Shown here: positions 11,301-20,876 of the stretch, in pieces
How positions within the stretch are numbered: the stretch's first letter is position 1
Layout: each line of letters opens with the position of its first letter
Origin: Orbicella faveolata
Lineage: Eukaryota > Cnidaria > Anthozoa > Scleractinia > Merulinidae
Length of the DNA: 64,000 nt
Direction of reading: 5' to 3'
Assembly: GCF_002042975.1 (NCBI RefSeq)
Contig: NW_018149776.1
Span: forward strand, 971,135-1,035,134
The notes under the pieces: generated by a model
What the model saw: only the letters and a program-made list of their open reading frames with translations
Database searches by the model: none
Told to the model about the DNA's origin: nothing
Position numbers and translations under genes: made by a program

Positions 11301-13300
11301 GGTCACGCAGTGGGCTCTCGGCCAATGAAAAGGAAGAAAAAATGCATCTTACGATATTTTGACTAACTGTATACCTGTTAAGTTTACAGCCTCGGGTGTG
11401 GCAGAGCTCTTGGTCCTCCAACATTTTCGGATTTTTCAAAGATTACGGTGCGACTTCTACAACCAACGCCACTGGTCGGCCACCAAAGTGTTCGGCAAAT
11501 TTAACGAATGGAGATTTTGGATTTAAACCATAGGTTTCCAACAAACTATCCATACAATTAAGCTGTCAATTTCAGATGCAGTAAATTTGTGGTTCTTTTG
11601 ATCATTGTAACGTTTATAAATGCCATCGGTCAGTATTGGTTTGAGTAGTCCTACTATTCTCATTCATGTTTATGCCGCGGAATTCCAGAATGTGTAGGTT
11701 ATGTAACCCTGTTTGTTGAATGTTTGTTACGTAATAAAGTGATGAATTACCATGTACAATGTCTTCTTAATTAAAGATCCGTCTTCTTAGATTCGGGGCA
11801 TTTCGAAAGAGATACAGAAGCCGGTAAGTCTGGAGGGATTTTCGACCCACCCCCTTTCCCTTCGGCGGCGTGATACACAACCAGTGCTTTCGCATCCAGC
11901 CGCTCATTGCCCTCGGCCACAATCTTTTCCCATAACTTAACCACGCCAGACAATGAGCGGCATAATTAATGAATGAAAATGGTACACTGTTAGCCATTTC
12001 AATCTACAGGTGAAAAAAGATTCAAACCACTCACTTTAATTTGCCCATTTTCACGATATTCCACCCAGGACAAGCCATCCTTGCTGTGCGAAAGCCTGTA
12101 AGTTGCGACCTTACGGTCGGAACGACCTGAATCATATCCGCCCATAGTCGAGAGCCTCGTCACTTTCCGCAGTGAGCCAAAGTCGATCTGTAAATAATCA
12201 GAGGGAGTCTCGTAGAGCCGCGAATACCATCCGTAAGGGAAACTCTTCACAACCACGTTGGGCCGAATGTACTGTGGTTTGGAAGCATGATCGGCTGGAA
12301 GACTGTGTGATAGAGCTTCGTCCGGTATTTCTCCGGATTCAAGGCCCAGTGGAGACACGCAACTGGCTGAAAAACATGGCAAAATACTCCATGGTGAAAA
12401 GAACCCTGGAGGATTAGTTCCTTGAGCGGTCCGAGGTTTGCAAGACGGATCGCTAAGAAGACTACTCTTGAATAGTTTTGTTGATGTGCGTTTTTAAAAC
12501 AACACACAAAAGAAAACTTCGGAAAGCTAAATCTAAAAGACACAAAGTGTTCTCGCTTGAGTTGGAACCATTTTAAGTTATGGCTAACGGTAGAGTGTTT
12601 TTTTCTTTTTTTTTTAAGATGATTCTTGCTTTCCGCTCGGCTTTCCGATTGGTCCACAAACGTGAGAACATAGACAAACTACCGTAAGTCCTCCCTCTTA
12701 TAAGCCTCCCCCCGGTTATAGGGCCCTCTACCGAAAAAAAAATTTTACTTCCGATAATAACCTCCTCCGGATATAAGCCCCTTCTAGTTTAAAATGAAAT
12801 GAATTCGATTTAAGCTTAACTAAAAACCAGTATACGAAAAGCTTTTTTCGATCAACACTGCAGTAGCTCATTTCCAAATGTTTTTTTTTTTATACCGCAT
12901 ATAAGCTCCCTCCCCCGGATATAAGCCCCTCAGTTTATAAGCCCATTAAAAAGCCGTGATGAAGTTGTATAAGCGGCAGTTTACGGTATTTCCCCTCAAA
13001 TACCGACCTCACGTTAATTCAGTCACGCCTATGACGTCATACCTGGTGAGCCGAGGATGTCGCAGCCGTACACCTCGAGCCGCATACACACCAGTTGTTC
13101 AGATTTCCACGGATGGAAACGAATGCTGTAAGCCTCTATTGGGTGGCGGAGACGATGAACGATCATTTCAGTGTCTTCTTTAGACTGTGGGCCCAGGAAC
13201 AGCTTCGTATAAAGAGAACGAGGAGTCTCGTTAGGTAAACCATAGAGGGCACCCACACTCATAAAAGAACGAATCATCTCTGACTCTGGGACTTAAAGTT

Positions 13301-13332
<32 letters not shown>

Positions 13333-16300
13333 GCTTTATTAACGGAAATTTTAGGATATTTATTGGACAGAAACAATAAAAATTTAGAACATATAACGAT
13401 TACTCAATGATCTAAATATGTAGGGTAAACTGTAAAACAATGCGCTTAACTATCTAAACCATTTGTAGCGGAGCTCCGGCTGCCAGAAGGGCCGCCAAGT
13501 GGAGCCCCATACCCATAGCGGAGCTCCGGCGGCCAAGCGGAGCCCCATAACTATAGGAACAGAACTACATGTATGCATAGAAATAGAAAAACATGCAACT
13601 CTTTTTTCATGGTCATCACGTCTAGCCGCATGGATCGTTGGTGACTGACGTTTCGACAACTTGAGCGGAAGTCATCTTCAGAGTCAAGTGAATAGTGTTT
13701 GGCAGTCGATGGTGTTATAAGTCTGGTCCTTTGAAAGTGATTGGTCAGTTTAACCTTGATGGTATTGGCTGTAAGACTAACCTGGGCGGTATTGGCTGTA
13801 AGTTTTTTCAGTAGTCATTGTTCGGTTCTGGAGTCCAACGGACCAACCACTAAACAACCGACTAACATTAATCCACAGACTCTACAATTAGCCAATAATT
13901 TGAGAATTATCCCTCACCCTGGCGTGACCGTTCTCCTTGTAATCAATCCAATTGACGTCGTCGTCACTGTACTTCAAGTAGTATTCCGAGACCCAGTGGT
14001 CCTTATTTTTACGGCGCATGATTCCCACACGTGTCACGCGAGTTTTGAGTAAGAAATCCACTTGAATGTACTGATTTCGTTTGTCCTCGTCATTGTCTGC
14101 CTTTCTTGTGCACCAGGCATCTTCCGCTGGAAGTTTAGTAGCAAAAGTGAAATCAATCAATCATTTTATTTAAAAACTCGGTTAAAATAGTACAACAGGA
14201 CATCAATCTAAATACAAATATTACATTAATTACTACTAGATTATGATTGCGTTCGACCCCGTCGCTTTAATATATATATATATTATATACCTTAAATGAT
14301 TTCACTAGCTGACTTTCAACCTCAGTCTATTGCTAAAATCAACATTTTTCATCAACACCCGGGGTTTTACAGACAGATATATCATAGTGGACTCATACTG
14401 TTAAAGTCTATGTCAGTGAAGAGGTCCCCTGTATACAAAACCACGATTTGTTGATACGTTGCATGACGGCGACAGTTTCCATGGTTTCACAAAAATATTT
14501 ACATTAGCCTTCAAATTTCGCGCTAAACATTTTCACATTAACTGGTTATGTTTAAGCATAAAAGCTTAATTGTAAAAGTATATTTTATTTGGCTGAATAT
14601 AATTTAGGCAAAGTTAGACTCGACCCAATGCAGCCAGCGATTTCTCGTTTGACAGTACGTGACCTGCGGGGCGGCTCTCAGGGGATTTGCAATGCTTCAC
14701 TAGCCTGCGAGCGGGCTCAAGTTAGAGCACAAGCGCGCGCAGCGTAGCCGAGAGCGCGATATCGAGCGGCGAAGCCACCAGACTCCTTCCCGCCGGATTG
14801 CTTTGCACTTCGTTGTTCTTGCCTCGATAATTGCTCGTTGTGTTGCTATTGGACGACATGCACACCAGAAACACGCATAACAGCTAAGCGGCGACCTTCG
14901 ATGCCTTGTCTCTCGTGCCTGAGTCCGAGGAAAATCCTCCGCGATCTGTTACAGTGCCTCTGGATCCTGGCGTGGCTTCGAAGAATTTGTCTAATTCTTC
15001 CCCTGTCTTAACGCCCAAGCTGTGTTACTGGGCAACCCGTCTCCCGCTTTTCCGGCCGCCATCAAAAATCGAAGCAAGCGCTGTCGGCCAAGCAAGCTGC
15101 AAGCCTTCCAGCTTCTAGTTCACTCGCAAGCGAGTCTATTTCAGAAGGCGTTCCCATTGAGCCCGCTAACCTCGGTCAGCTTGATGCCCAAGCTTCGTCT
15201 TTAGCTGCCTCTTGCGCTGGTTTTTCACCTCTTCCACAGGTCACAGCGACTCTTCCTGCTCCAGGTAGGCCAAATAATTTTATTGTCCCGTTTGTGTCAA
15301 CTTTCTCTATTCCGATTCCGTCGCTCGTTCATTCGTCTTCAACTCAGTAGTACTCTCAATGCCGATAATTCAAATACGCGATTGATTTGCGTCTTGAATT
15401 TCGCTATTGATTTAATCTTTTTCTTTTAGGTAATGAATTCCACAATAAAGCACCGCTGTAACTGAAACTACGTCTCAAATAATTAGTACGCGGCCTGGGC
15501 AATGACAATGTACCGAAAGAATTACGCAAATCATTGTCTGTGCTTCGTTCGTTGAATAGGTCTTGCAAGTACACTAGAGCTAACTCGTTAAGGGATTTAA
15601 ACATCATTATTGCTGTTTGTTTCGTTCTTCTTACTCCTAGTTTGTCCCATTTAAGTGTTTCGAGAAGGAAGCTTAAGCTAGTTTCATAATTGGCCTTTAA
15701 AATTACTCTGGCTGCATGGTCAACACGTGAAAGCGTCTTGGGAAATTAAAACATACGATGGAGAAAGGGAAGTCCTTCAACAAAACGACGTGAAAAATCA
15801 CTTCAGTGTACGTTACGATGTGGCTGATATAACTGTTGGTTTGTTCGTGACCAAGTACTTACTTTCTCTTGCTTTGGAAGGCTGAGCGTCAGCATAACTT
15901 GAAGAAGCCGTGATTTGATAATCCTTGATCTTTCCACTTTTCATTCCCAAAGGCTCTGAACAACCTGACATTTAAAAGTAAAGTGAACAGAGAAGGCAGT
16001 AACAAGTTCAATGAGAAAATTGAATTGAATTCAAACTGAGCTAGCCTTTAAATTGAAACTTTGAATTACTTTTTTTTTCACTCGTCGTAAAACTCATTAG
16101 ATTTTCATTACAGTGTTTAGTGATGTTTCATGTGACATGTGAACTTTAGAAAATCTCGCCAAATCTTCCAACGTCTGTGATTCCGAGTTCAATAGTCCAT
16201 ATTCGTTTTCTCGGTATTGGACTGGAACTAGCTTGCAACTGAGGCTCATGCGGGGGAATATCATTAAAAAGAGATGAATGTCATTTGCATTTGAAAAGAC

Positions 16301-19300
16301 TCCCCGCATTAGCCTCAGTTGCAAGCTAGTTCCAGTCCAATACCGGGAATACGAATGTGGTCTATTCAAAGTCTATTTTTTGTTTTATTTTTAATAGTGC
16401 ATTGACTGGGATAAGCTAACAAGCTCCCAGTTCAAATTATTGCTTTTTTATCATTAAGAAGAATAATAATCTGGCTGGCAACAGTTTCCAGCACTTTTCC
16501 CACAGCTATTCTTTGACGGATCAATACTACCACTGCTTATCAACCGATGCTACGATATTGGTACCACACAAACGCCCGGCCAAAATTCAGCTCGGTGACC
16601 CTTTCAGCTTGGCAGCGAGGCCTGGAGGACACAAGCAAAGGAAATTGAATCCCCATGTTTATTCATTTCTTTTGTTTGTGTCCTCTAGGCCTCGCTATCG
16701 AGCTGAATTTTAATATATCGAAAGTGGCTTGTTGTGACAACTTTTTGCAAAGTTCTTTAAAAAATATGTGTGAGGGGTTCAGAGCCACCATAAATTTTCG
16801 ATCATTCAAGGTGGCTCTGAACGGCCCGCTCATATTTTTGTAAAAACTCTGGAAAAAGGTGCTATTGCCCACGCATAACAGTATCCTACCTGGTAGTTCG
16901 ACGTCAAAGGAAACTTTACCCAGTGGGTGAGAGTATGCCGTTCCGTTGCTGACTACCACCCCGTCAGAGTTCTCGATGTACTCGTCGTAGTAGAGAAGAT
17001 GGACAGGAGTGACAATGTCGTAATGCTTAGGCTTTAAACTCTTCTCTGGATCAAACAAAACCTTGAAAGAGATTGTACTCACAAGTCCCCAGACTATCTC
17101 GTCAATCTAATCACATGAAAAATAATTAGCAGGTATGAGGGATTCCATTTAAACGTGAAAGGAGTAAGCGTCAGAAATTTTTTTAAGAACCCATTAAAGG
17201 AGCTACAGTCCCGCTTTGCGGCTGCTGCTTGAGAAAAAGTACCAAATATAAAACGACAATTAGTCCCTGTAATTTTTTTCAAAGGAATTACAATAACCCT
17301 GACAATGTTAACTTTTGACGTCTAATAAGTAGTATCAAGCGACGAGTTTTACATTTTTGAAAACAACTCTGCCTGCATGTTTATATGGAAGTCGTCCCCG
17401 AGAGTTCAGAAAGGGTAAACTGACCAAGGGCGTAGCCAGGATTTTTCAAAGCGGGTGTCACACTGTGTCAAAGTGAGGGTACTCACCAGATCGTCATGCC
17501 GTTTTCTCCACCTGATGTAGGTTGTTTGCTTAAAAACGGCTTAGAAAAGGGGGCCCTCCTAGCCACGCCCCTGCTGACGCAATTCAAATTAAAGTGGAAA
17601 CAGATTGAACAGAATTTGTCAGCGGTGCTATCAAACCTTTAGAAATACAGATTGAACTTTTTCTTATAATTAACAATTAGATTATTCGCTCTTGACTGAT
17701 TTCTATCGGTGCCGGATAGTTGACGAGGGCTGCGCAATAGTACGTATAAATCTTTAGTATAAATCTTAAGTATAGATCTTTAATATAAATCTACTAGTCG
17801 TTCAAAGCTTTATCTAAATCCTCTTCACAGATCCCTCGAAAACGCAAATCATTTTGTTAACAAGCGCACACTGCCACACTCCTCACTATCTACAACAGAA
17901 TAGATAGTGAGTAGCGTAGCCAATCAGAGAACGGCATTCGTGATAAAACGCTAGTAGATTTATACTCATTGCATTAGGGAAAGTTAAGTATGCATACGAA
18001 CCAAGTGGCCCATCAGACCGGAGCTTATCCCGGTTTCTGTGACATGAAGCGACTAGGAGTATTTCTTCTTCCCCCTGGATGGGATGCTAGTCCATCGCAG
18101 GGTTACCCCTACCAGTACCAATTTATACACCTGGGTAGAGAGAGGCACTGTGAGAGTAAAGTGTCTTGCCCAAGAACACAATGCAGTGTCCCCGGCCAGG
18201 GCTCGAACAAAGAGCGCTCGATCCGGAGACGAGCGCACTAAGCATGAGGCCACCGCACCTCCCTCCATTAGGTCACTGTACCACCCAAAATTAGTATTTT
18301 AACTAGCAAAGACATTGCTGAAAAGATTCTGCAATACCTTAAGAGTGACACTGTCATCCTTTTGCACTACCCGTGGAGGACTGATGCCTTGAGAATACGA
18401 CACCAAATTACTAAATTTGATGAAGGGTGCCAACATCCAAGTAACGTGCACACCCTTGGCGGCAATCTGTGAGCCAGCTGCGTGGTTAAGGGTGGTGACG
18501 TACCCGAAATGGTCGCTATAGTGACAAAAAGAAAGTGCTGTTATCTCTCATTGTGCTAATAGAGAGGTTTTCAATTGAGTGTCGAAAGTAATCAGCAATT
18601 ACTTTGATTTTGGTTTTGTTTCACTACGGTTTGAGATTGCCCGAGTATTCTAATTGGAAAGTAATTGGTCTGGTTTGCTTTTATGACACTCGACTGAAAA
18701 CCTCTCTATATAACAGAACCGTTAAATAAGCTTAATTCCTTCAACTGGTTTGGTAATGGGCCACGGGAAAGCTCCACATTAACGAGGTGTCTGTTTGGAG
18801 CGGATAACGTACGAGCTAATATAAGGACCAAACGTAATGTCTATAAAAACGAGATCTCACTTTCCGCAGAAAGGTAGTTCAACTGCAATTATCGTAACTT
18901 CATCGAACCTGTGTTTAATATTCTTGCACATTTATGTTGAAAATGCAATTAGTTTAAAATAAGTCAGTTCATGTTTGGCGCTTCGAAAGCTCACTAACGA
19001 CTCAAGCAGGTAATTATCATAGACCAACCATTATGACCAAAGCGATATTGCCCTTTCAAATACGATTTTCTCAAAGGTACTTCGTTTTAATTCACTGCAT
19101 GGTCTTCGCTATTGAAAAAAAGTGTTTTCTTTAACTGTTATCGACTATACTCCCCCCCCCCACCCACCCCCTCCTCGTCCCCTACTCGTCAGACACAGAA
19201 CAAATAAGTCCTTACCCATGCCTCAAGACACCCGTCACATTCACAAAGGATGTTTGGATCTCAAGTATAGGAGTCAAACTGGCTACAAGAGATGGCCATA

Positions 19301-20876
19301 AGATGAAATGTGACACTAAAATAAATTATTTCATTCATTTAGATGACTAATGTAGCTTAGAATGAAATACAGCCGTTCACTTTTACTAGGTGTGTCTGAG
19401 TTGTGGTGAGCATCCTCGTGGTTCGATTTAGAATGGCAGTCAGAATACCATTATATACAACTAAACTCCAAACTATTAAGATCATAATCATTTTAGACAC
19501 TGTGTAGCGCCAATATATTGATTTCAGTTCAACATTGAGCTTTATTCAGCGCTAGATAGTTTTAAAGTTCTGTACGTTCTGGCACTACTAATCCTCAAGT
19601 TCATCAGTGGATGCAATAAAACTTTAAAAAGCCCCCTCAATTTTGAACTGAAATCCATTCAACAACCTAACGTCCTCCTTTTATACAGCCGAACTGAACT
19701 GCCAGGACTAAGGGACAGATCATTATTTATTATATTTTTTTTTTTGAAAGGTTGGAGGGGGGCTGGGCAATTTTTTGGGACATGAATTTTTTTTCCTCAC
19801 CTTTAGGTTGTGCGTAATAGTTTGTGCAAGAGCTCGATATTAGAAAGCACTTTTTCTTGGGTTTTTTTTCCGCAAGGCTCCCCTCGCAAGATTTTTTTTG
19901 TCAGTAGTTTTTGCTGCGCAGGAATGTTTTTTTTTGGAATTTATCACCTCCCTTCCTCCCCCCAATGATCCGTCCCTAAACTTAACCTGTTTAACCGGTT
20001 GTGTACTCCATAGATACCGTAAAACAATCTTTATTCGTTTCGAGCATTATTTGTTCTCCCTAAATGAATTTAGAAGAAATGGAGACATAATTTCTCTTTT
20101 CAATGGTATCGCCAATAAAAGGCGTAACCTAGTAAAACAATGAGTATGCAAATGAATTATTTACATTTCTAGAATATTCTTGTCTTGCTAGGATATTGAA
20201 AATCCACTTGAAAATACAGGATATTACCGTTACAATCTCAGGGTAATTTCCTTATGGAACTAGACGAGAATCTGGGCAAAGAAATTATTAAAGCAAAACC
20301 GTGAAGATTAGATATAACAAATCAGCGATTATTACATTATTTGATTCACCGAAGCAACCGATAACTTTTTATAAGTGTTAAATCGATCTAGGAACCCAGG
20401 AACGTTAATTAGGCCAACAATTAAAATGCAGCAGAGAACAGTTATGCAAAGAAGATTTTGGAAAATTTATTCTTAGGAATCGTACTTTTTAGCTCCATCA
20501 AGAACTGCTGAACTCTGGAAGATTCTTGATCGACACCTCTGTTTGACCCTATTTTCTCCTAATTATTGCCAAATCAGTCTTTTAAACATTTTTATTACAA
20601 ATAGGTTCCTGGTTGCAGTTGGGTCGCGGTGTTTACATAAGTTAAATGTTAATCTTTGTACAGACTTGCAAGTATAGCCCTCAATCCCTCTTTTTCAGCA
20701 ATATGTTATTCATTACAAGAACCTTTAACTATGTTTACAAGTTTCTTGATATGATTAAAACTTGTTAGATACTCACTATCTACATTGATGTTTAACGCTA
20801 AAAATGAGTTCTTACCTGTTGCAGAAACTGAAATGGCGCAAAACGCCACCTGAAACAACCAGCTCGCGGGCGTCAT
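5324..20876 (-). CDS. Secreted protein with DUF11-like, two discoidin (F5/8C) and BNR-like regions
   Basis: Thirteen minus-strand exons: 20816-20876, 19216-19315, 18338-18515, 16890-17106, 15863-15964, 13918-14126, 13043-13283, 12035-12366, 10225-10399, 8780-8861, 8137-8183, 6320-6555, 5324-5406; about 685 residues. The start at 20876 gives a signal peptide ([20 protein letters not shown]). Then come a DUF11-like beta domain, two F5/8 type C domains (CSEPLGM...EVYGC and CVSPLGLES...EIYGC) and a C-terminal region with BNR-like motifs ([19 protein letters not shown]). The stop follows SWKCCGQ. There is no membrane segment, so it is expected to be extracellular and to bind glycans or lipids through the discoidin domains. 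All junctions are in phase except exon 8137-8183 to 6320-6555 (phase 1 against 2), so an exon is probably missing. The first codon of exon 13043-13283 could lie two codons later. Function is inferred from domains only. Confidence 0.82.
6746..6885. mobile_element. Foldback element in intron
   Basis: Inverted arms 'gcacggatatttgtcc(gcggacattat)' and 'ataatgtccaaggacaaata' flank a short centre. It shares the 'gtccgcgg' arm motif with the neighbouring element at 6965-7145. No coding capacity. Confidence 0.7.
6965..7145. mobile_element. 181-bp foldback element in intron
   Basis: The left arm starts aataaacaccttctgg and includes 'tggtatgtcggctgataa'. The right arm carries the complement ('ttatcagccaacatacca') and ends gaaaggggtttatt. 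The arms are interrupted by small mismatches. Confidence 0.75.
7579..7838. mobile_element. MITE with perfect 18-bp inverted ends plus attached palindrome, copy 1
   Basis: The terminal inverted repeat ttagtataaatctactag (7579-7596) is matched exactly by ctagtagatttatactaa (7752-7769). The centre holds a hairpin built on 'actcactatctatt'. It is followed directly by a ~68-bp palindrome beginning aacaattagatt. The composite is repeated in tandem at 7839 and, inverted, at 17670-17966. Confidence 0.85.
7839..8112. mobile_element. Same composite MITE, tandem copy 2
   Basis: Starts ttagtataaaatgatctaat and has the same 'cacgaatgccgttctctga' interior and the same trailing palindrome (aacaattagatttttcgctc). 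Its terminal repeats are more diverged than those of copy 1. It ends about 25 bp from exon 8137-8183 of the discoidin gene. Confidence 0.8.
8333..8432. repeat. Short-unit degenerate tandem repeat
   Basis: About ten imperfect 8-10-bp units of the form 'ctaaggc', for example 'gcactaaggtactaaggc'. It resembles in style the 'gctaaccagagtgctaa' array at 26075-26275. Confidence 0.7.
9001..9498. repeat. ~500-bp GACT/GACA tetranucleotide microsatellite
   Basis: Nearly uninterrupted gact, gaca, gacg and gacc units, followed by gatc units to about 9526. The 137-codon Ser/Val/Gln open frame on the minus strand is a product of the repeat and not a gene. Confidence 0.95.
10225..12366 (-). other. Exons encoding discoidin domain 2
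   Basis: Exons 12035-12366 and 10225-10399 encode the second F5/8 type C domain. It opens [20 protein letters not shown], continues with [20 protein letters not shown] and [19 protein letters not shown], and closes [14 protein letters not shown]...MRAEIYGC. Both family cysteines are present. The intron between the exons holds a stretch resembling part of the second exon (see findings). Confidence 0.87.
10879..10971. mobile_element. Foldback element in intron
   Basis: The arms 'gcagaatatcgtgattgtca' and 'tgacaaatcacgatattttgc' are inverted, with 'gatcaatta/taattgatc' pairing inside. No target duplication was recognised. Confidence 0.65.
12690..12960. repeat. 'ggatataagcccc' interspersed repeat cluster
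   Basis: At least four diverged copies of 'ataagcc(t/c)cc' lie between 12700 and 12950, for example 'ccggatataagccccttc' and 'cccccggatataagcccc'. A similar phrase is near 62710. No coding content. Confidence 0.5.
13301..13332. repeat. (CAA)n microsatellite
   Basis: About ten uninterrupted aac units just upstream of discoidin exon 13043-13283 as transcribed, within the intron. Confidence 0.95.
13641..13683 (-). repeat. Retroelement-type palindromic motif
   Basis: The minus strand reads CTGAAGATGACTTCCGCTCA and then AAGTTGTCGAAACGTCAG. The arms GATGACTT and AAGTTGTC can pair and are followed by GAAACG. The layout is like the hammerhead-related end motifs of Penelope-like elements, but the first stem II pair is not formed in a strict hammerhead fold. 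Confidence 0.35.
14905..15348 (+). mobile_element. Retroelement ORF remnant, family not resolved
   Basis: A plus-strand stretch with coding-like Ser/Ala/Pro-rich composition (for example [20 protein letters not shown]) and local GC content above the flanks. It resembles the N-terminal ORFs of coral tyrosine-recombinase (DIRS-type) retroelements. Broken remnant with no reverse transcriptase domain in this piece. It lies inside the intron between discoidin exons 15863-15964 and 13918-14126. Confidence 0.3.
15404..15742 (-). mobile_element. LINE reverse transcriptase C-terminal fragment (CR1/Jockey-like)
   Basis: The minus strand translates [20 protein letters not shown], then [38 protein letters not shown] and [20 protein letters not shown] ending WNSLP. 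This is the conserved tail of non-LTR retrotransposon ORF2 ('AARVI', 'W..L..RR', 'R.SF.Y.GA.LWN.LP'). About 110 codons remain open; the rest of the element is absent, a typical 5'-truncated insertion. Same orientation as the host gene. Confidence 0.85.
16198..16360. mobile_element. 163-bp palindromic MITE
   Basis: Arms of about 60 bp: 'attggactggaactagcttg' on the left and 'caagctagttccagtccaat' on the right, with end motifs attcgt and acgaat. It shares interior sequence with the 5091-5196 copy. Confidence 0.85.
17670..17966. mobile_element. Composite MITE copy 3, inverted
   Basis: Contains, in reverse order relative to 7579-8112, the palindrome starting aacaattagatt and the MITE bounded by 'ataaatctactag' and 'ctagtagatttatact'. 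It carries the same 'cggcattcgtgataaaacg' interior on the opposite strand. It abuts the SINE at 17982. Confidence 0.8.
17982..18266 (-). mobile_element. tRNA-derived SINE, copy 1
   Basis: Read on the minus strand, the head has a Pol III B-box-like GTTCGAGCCC and an A-box-like TGGCCTCATGC. It is followed by the body 'CTTGGGCAAGACACTTTACT', 'GTGCCTCTCTCTACCCAGGT' and 'CCCTGCGATGGACTAGCATC'. A second near-full copy is at 49474-49743, which defines the element's extent. The body resembles a SINE domain shared across many invertebrates, from memory and not checked. Confidence 0.8.
18562..18706. mobile_element. MITE with TA target duplication
   Basis: Ends gagaggttttcaattgagtg and its near-complement cactcgactgaaaacctctc, flanked by TA on both sides. 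About 145 bp. TA duplication and terminal repeats point to a Tc1/mariner-type non-autonomous element. Related arm sequence ('cttttcaattgagtatcg') appears near 43780. Confidence 0.75.
19711..19977. mobile_element. 267-bp MITE, copy 1 (agggac ends)
   Basis: Starts agggacagatcattatt and ends aatgatccgtccct, so the ends are inverted repeats. The interior has 'gggctgggcaattttt' and 'cctcacctttaggttg'. A second copy with the same ends and interior is at 40533-40792. It lies in the first intron of the discoidin gene. Confidence 0.8.

Larger units (their letters stand above)
13043..15964 (-). other. Exons encoding discoidin domain 1
   Basis: Exons 15863-15964, 13918-14126 and 13043-13283 encode one F5/8 type C domain. 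It runs from the opening cysteine ([20 protein letters not shown]) through [17 protein letters not shown] and [15 protein letters not shown] to the closing RLEVYGC. The stretch between the first W-x-x-Y and the final strands is longer than in domain 2. The start of exon 13043-13283 is set by phase at 13283; an AG two codons later would also fit. A LINE fragment and a retroelement remnant sit in the intron between its first two exons. Confidence 0.85.
16890..19315 (-). other. Exons encoding the DUF11-like domain of the discoidin gene
   Basis: Exons 19216-19315, 18338-18515 and 16890-17106 (phases 1-2-0-1) encode about 165 residues. The order is [20 protein letters not shown], then [20 protein letters not shown], then a valine/isoleucine-rich strand pattern ending VSFDVELPG. 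The layout of a G-D near a strand start, 'N/H-x-A-x-S-x-A', 'V-x-V-T' and a 'P' turn fits the DUF11 conserved-repeat beta fold found in animal and bacterial surface proteins. The match was recognised by pattern only. One N-glycosylation motif (NGT) is visible. Confidence 0.5.
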
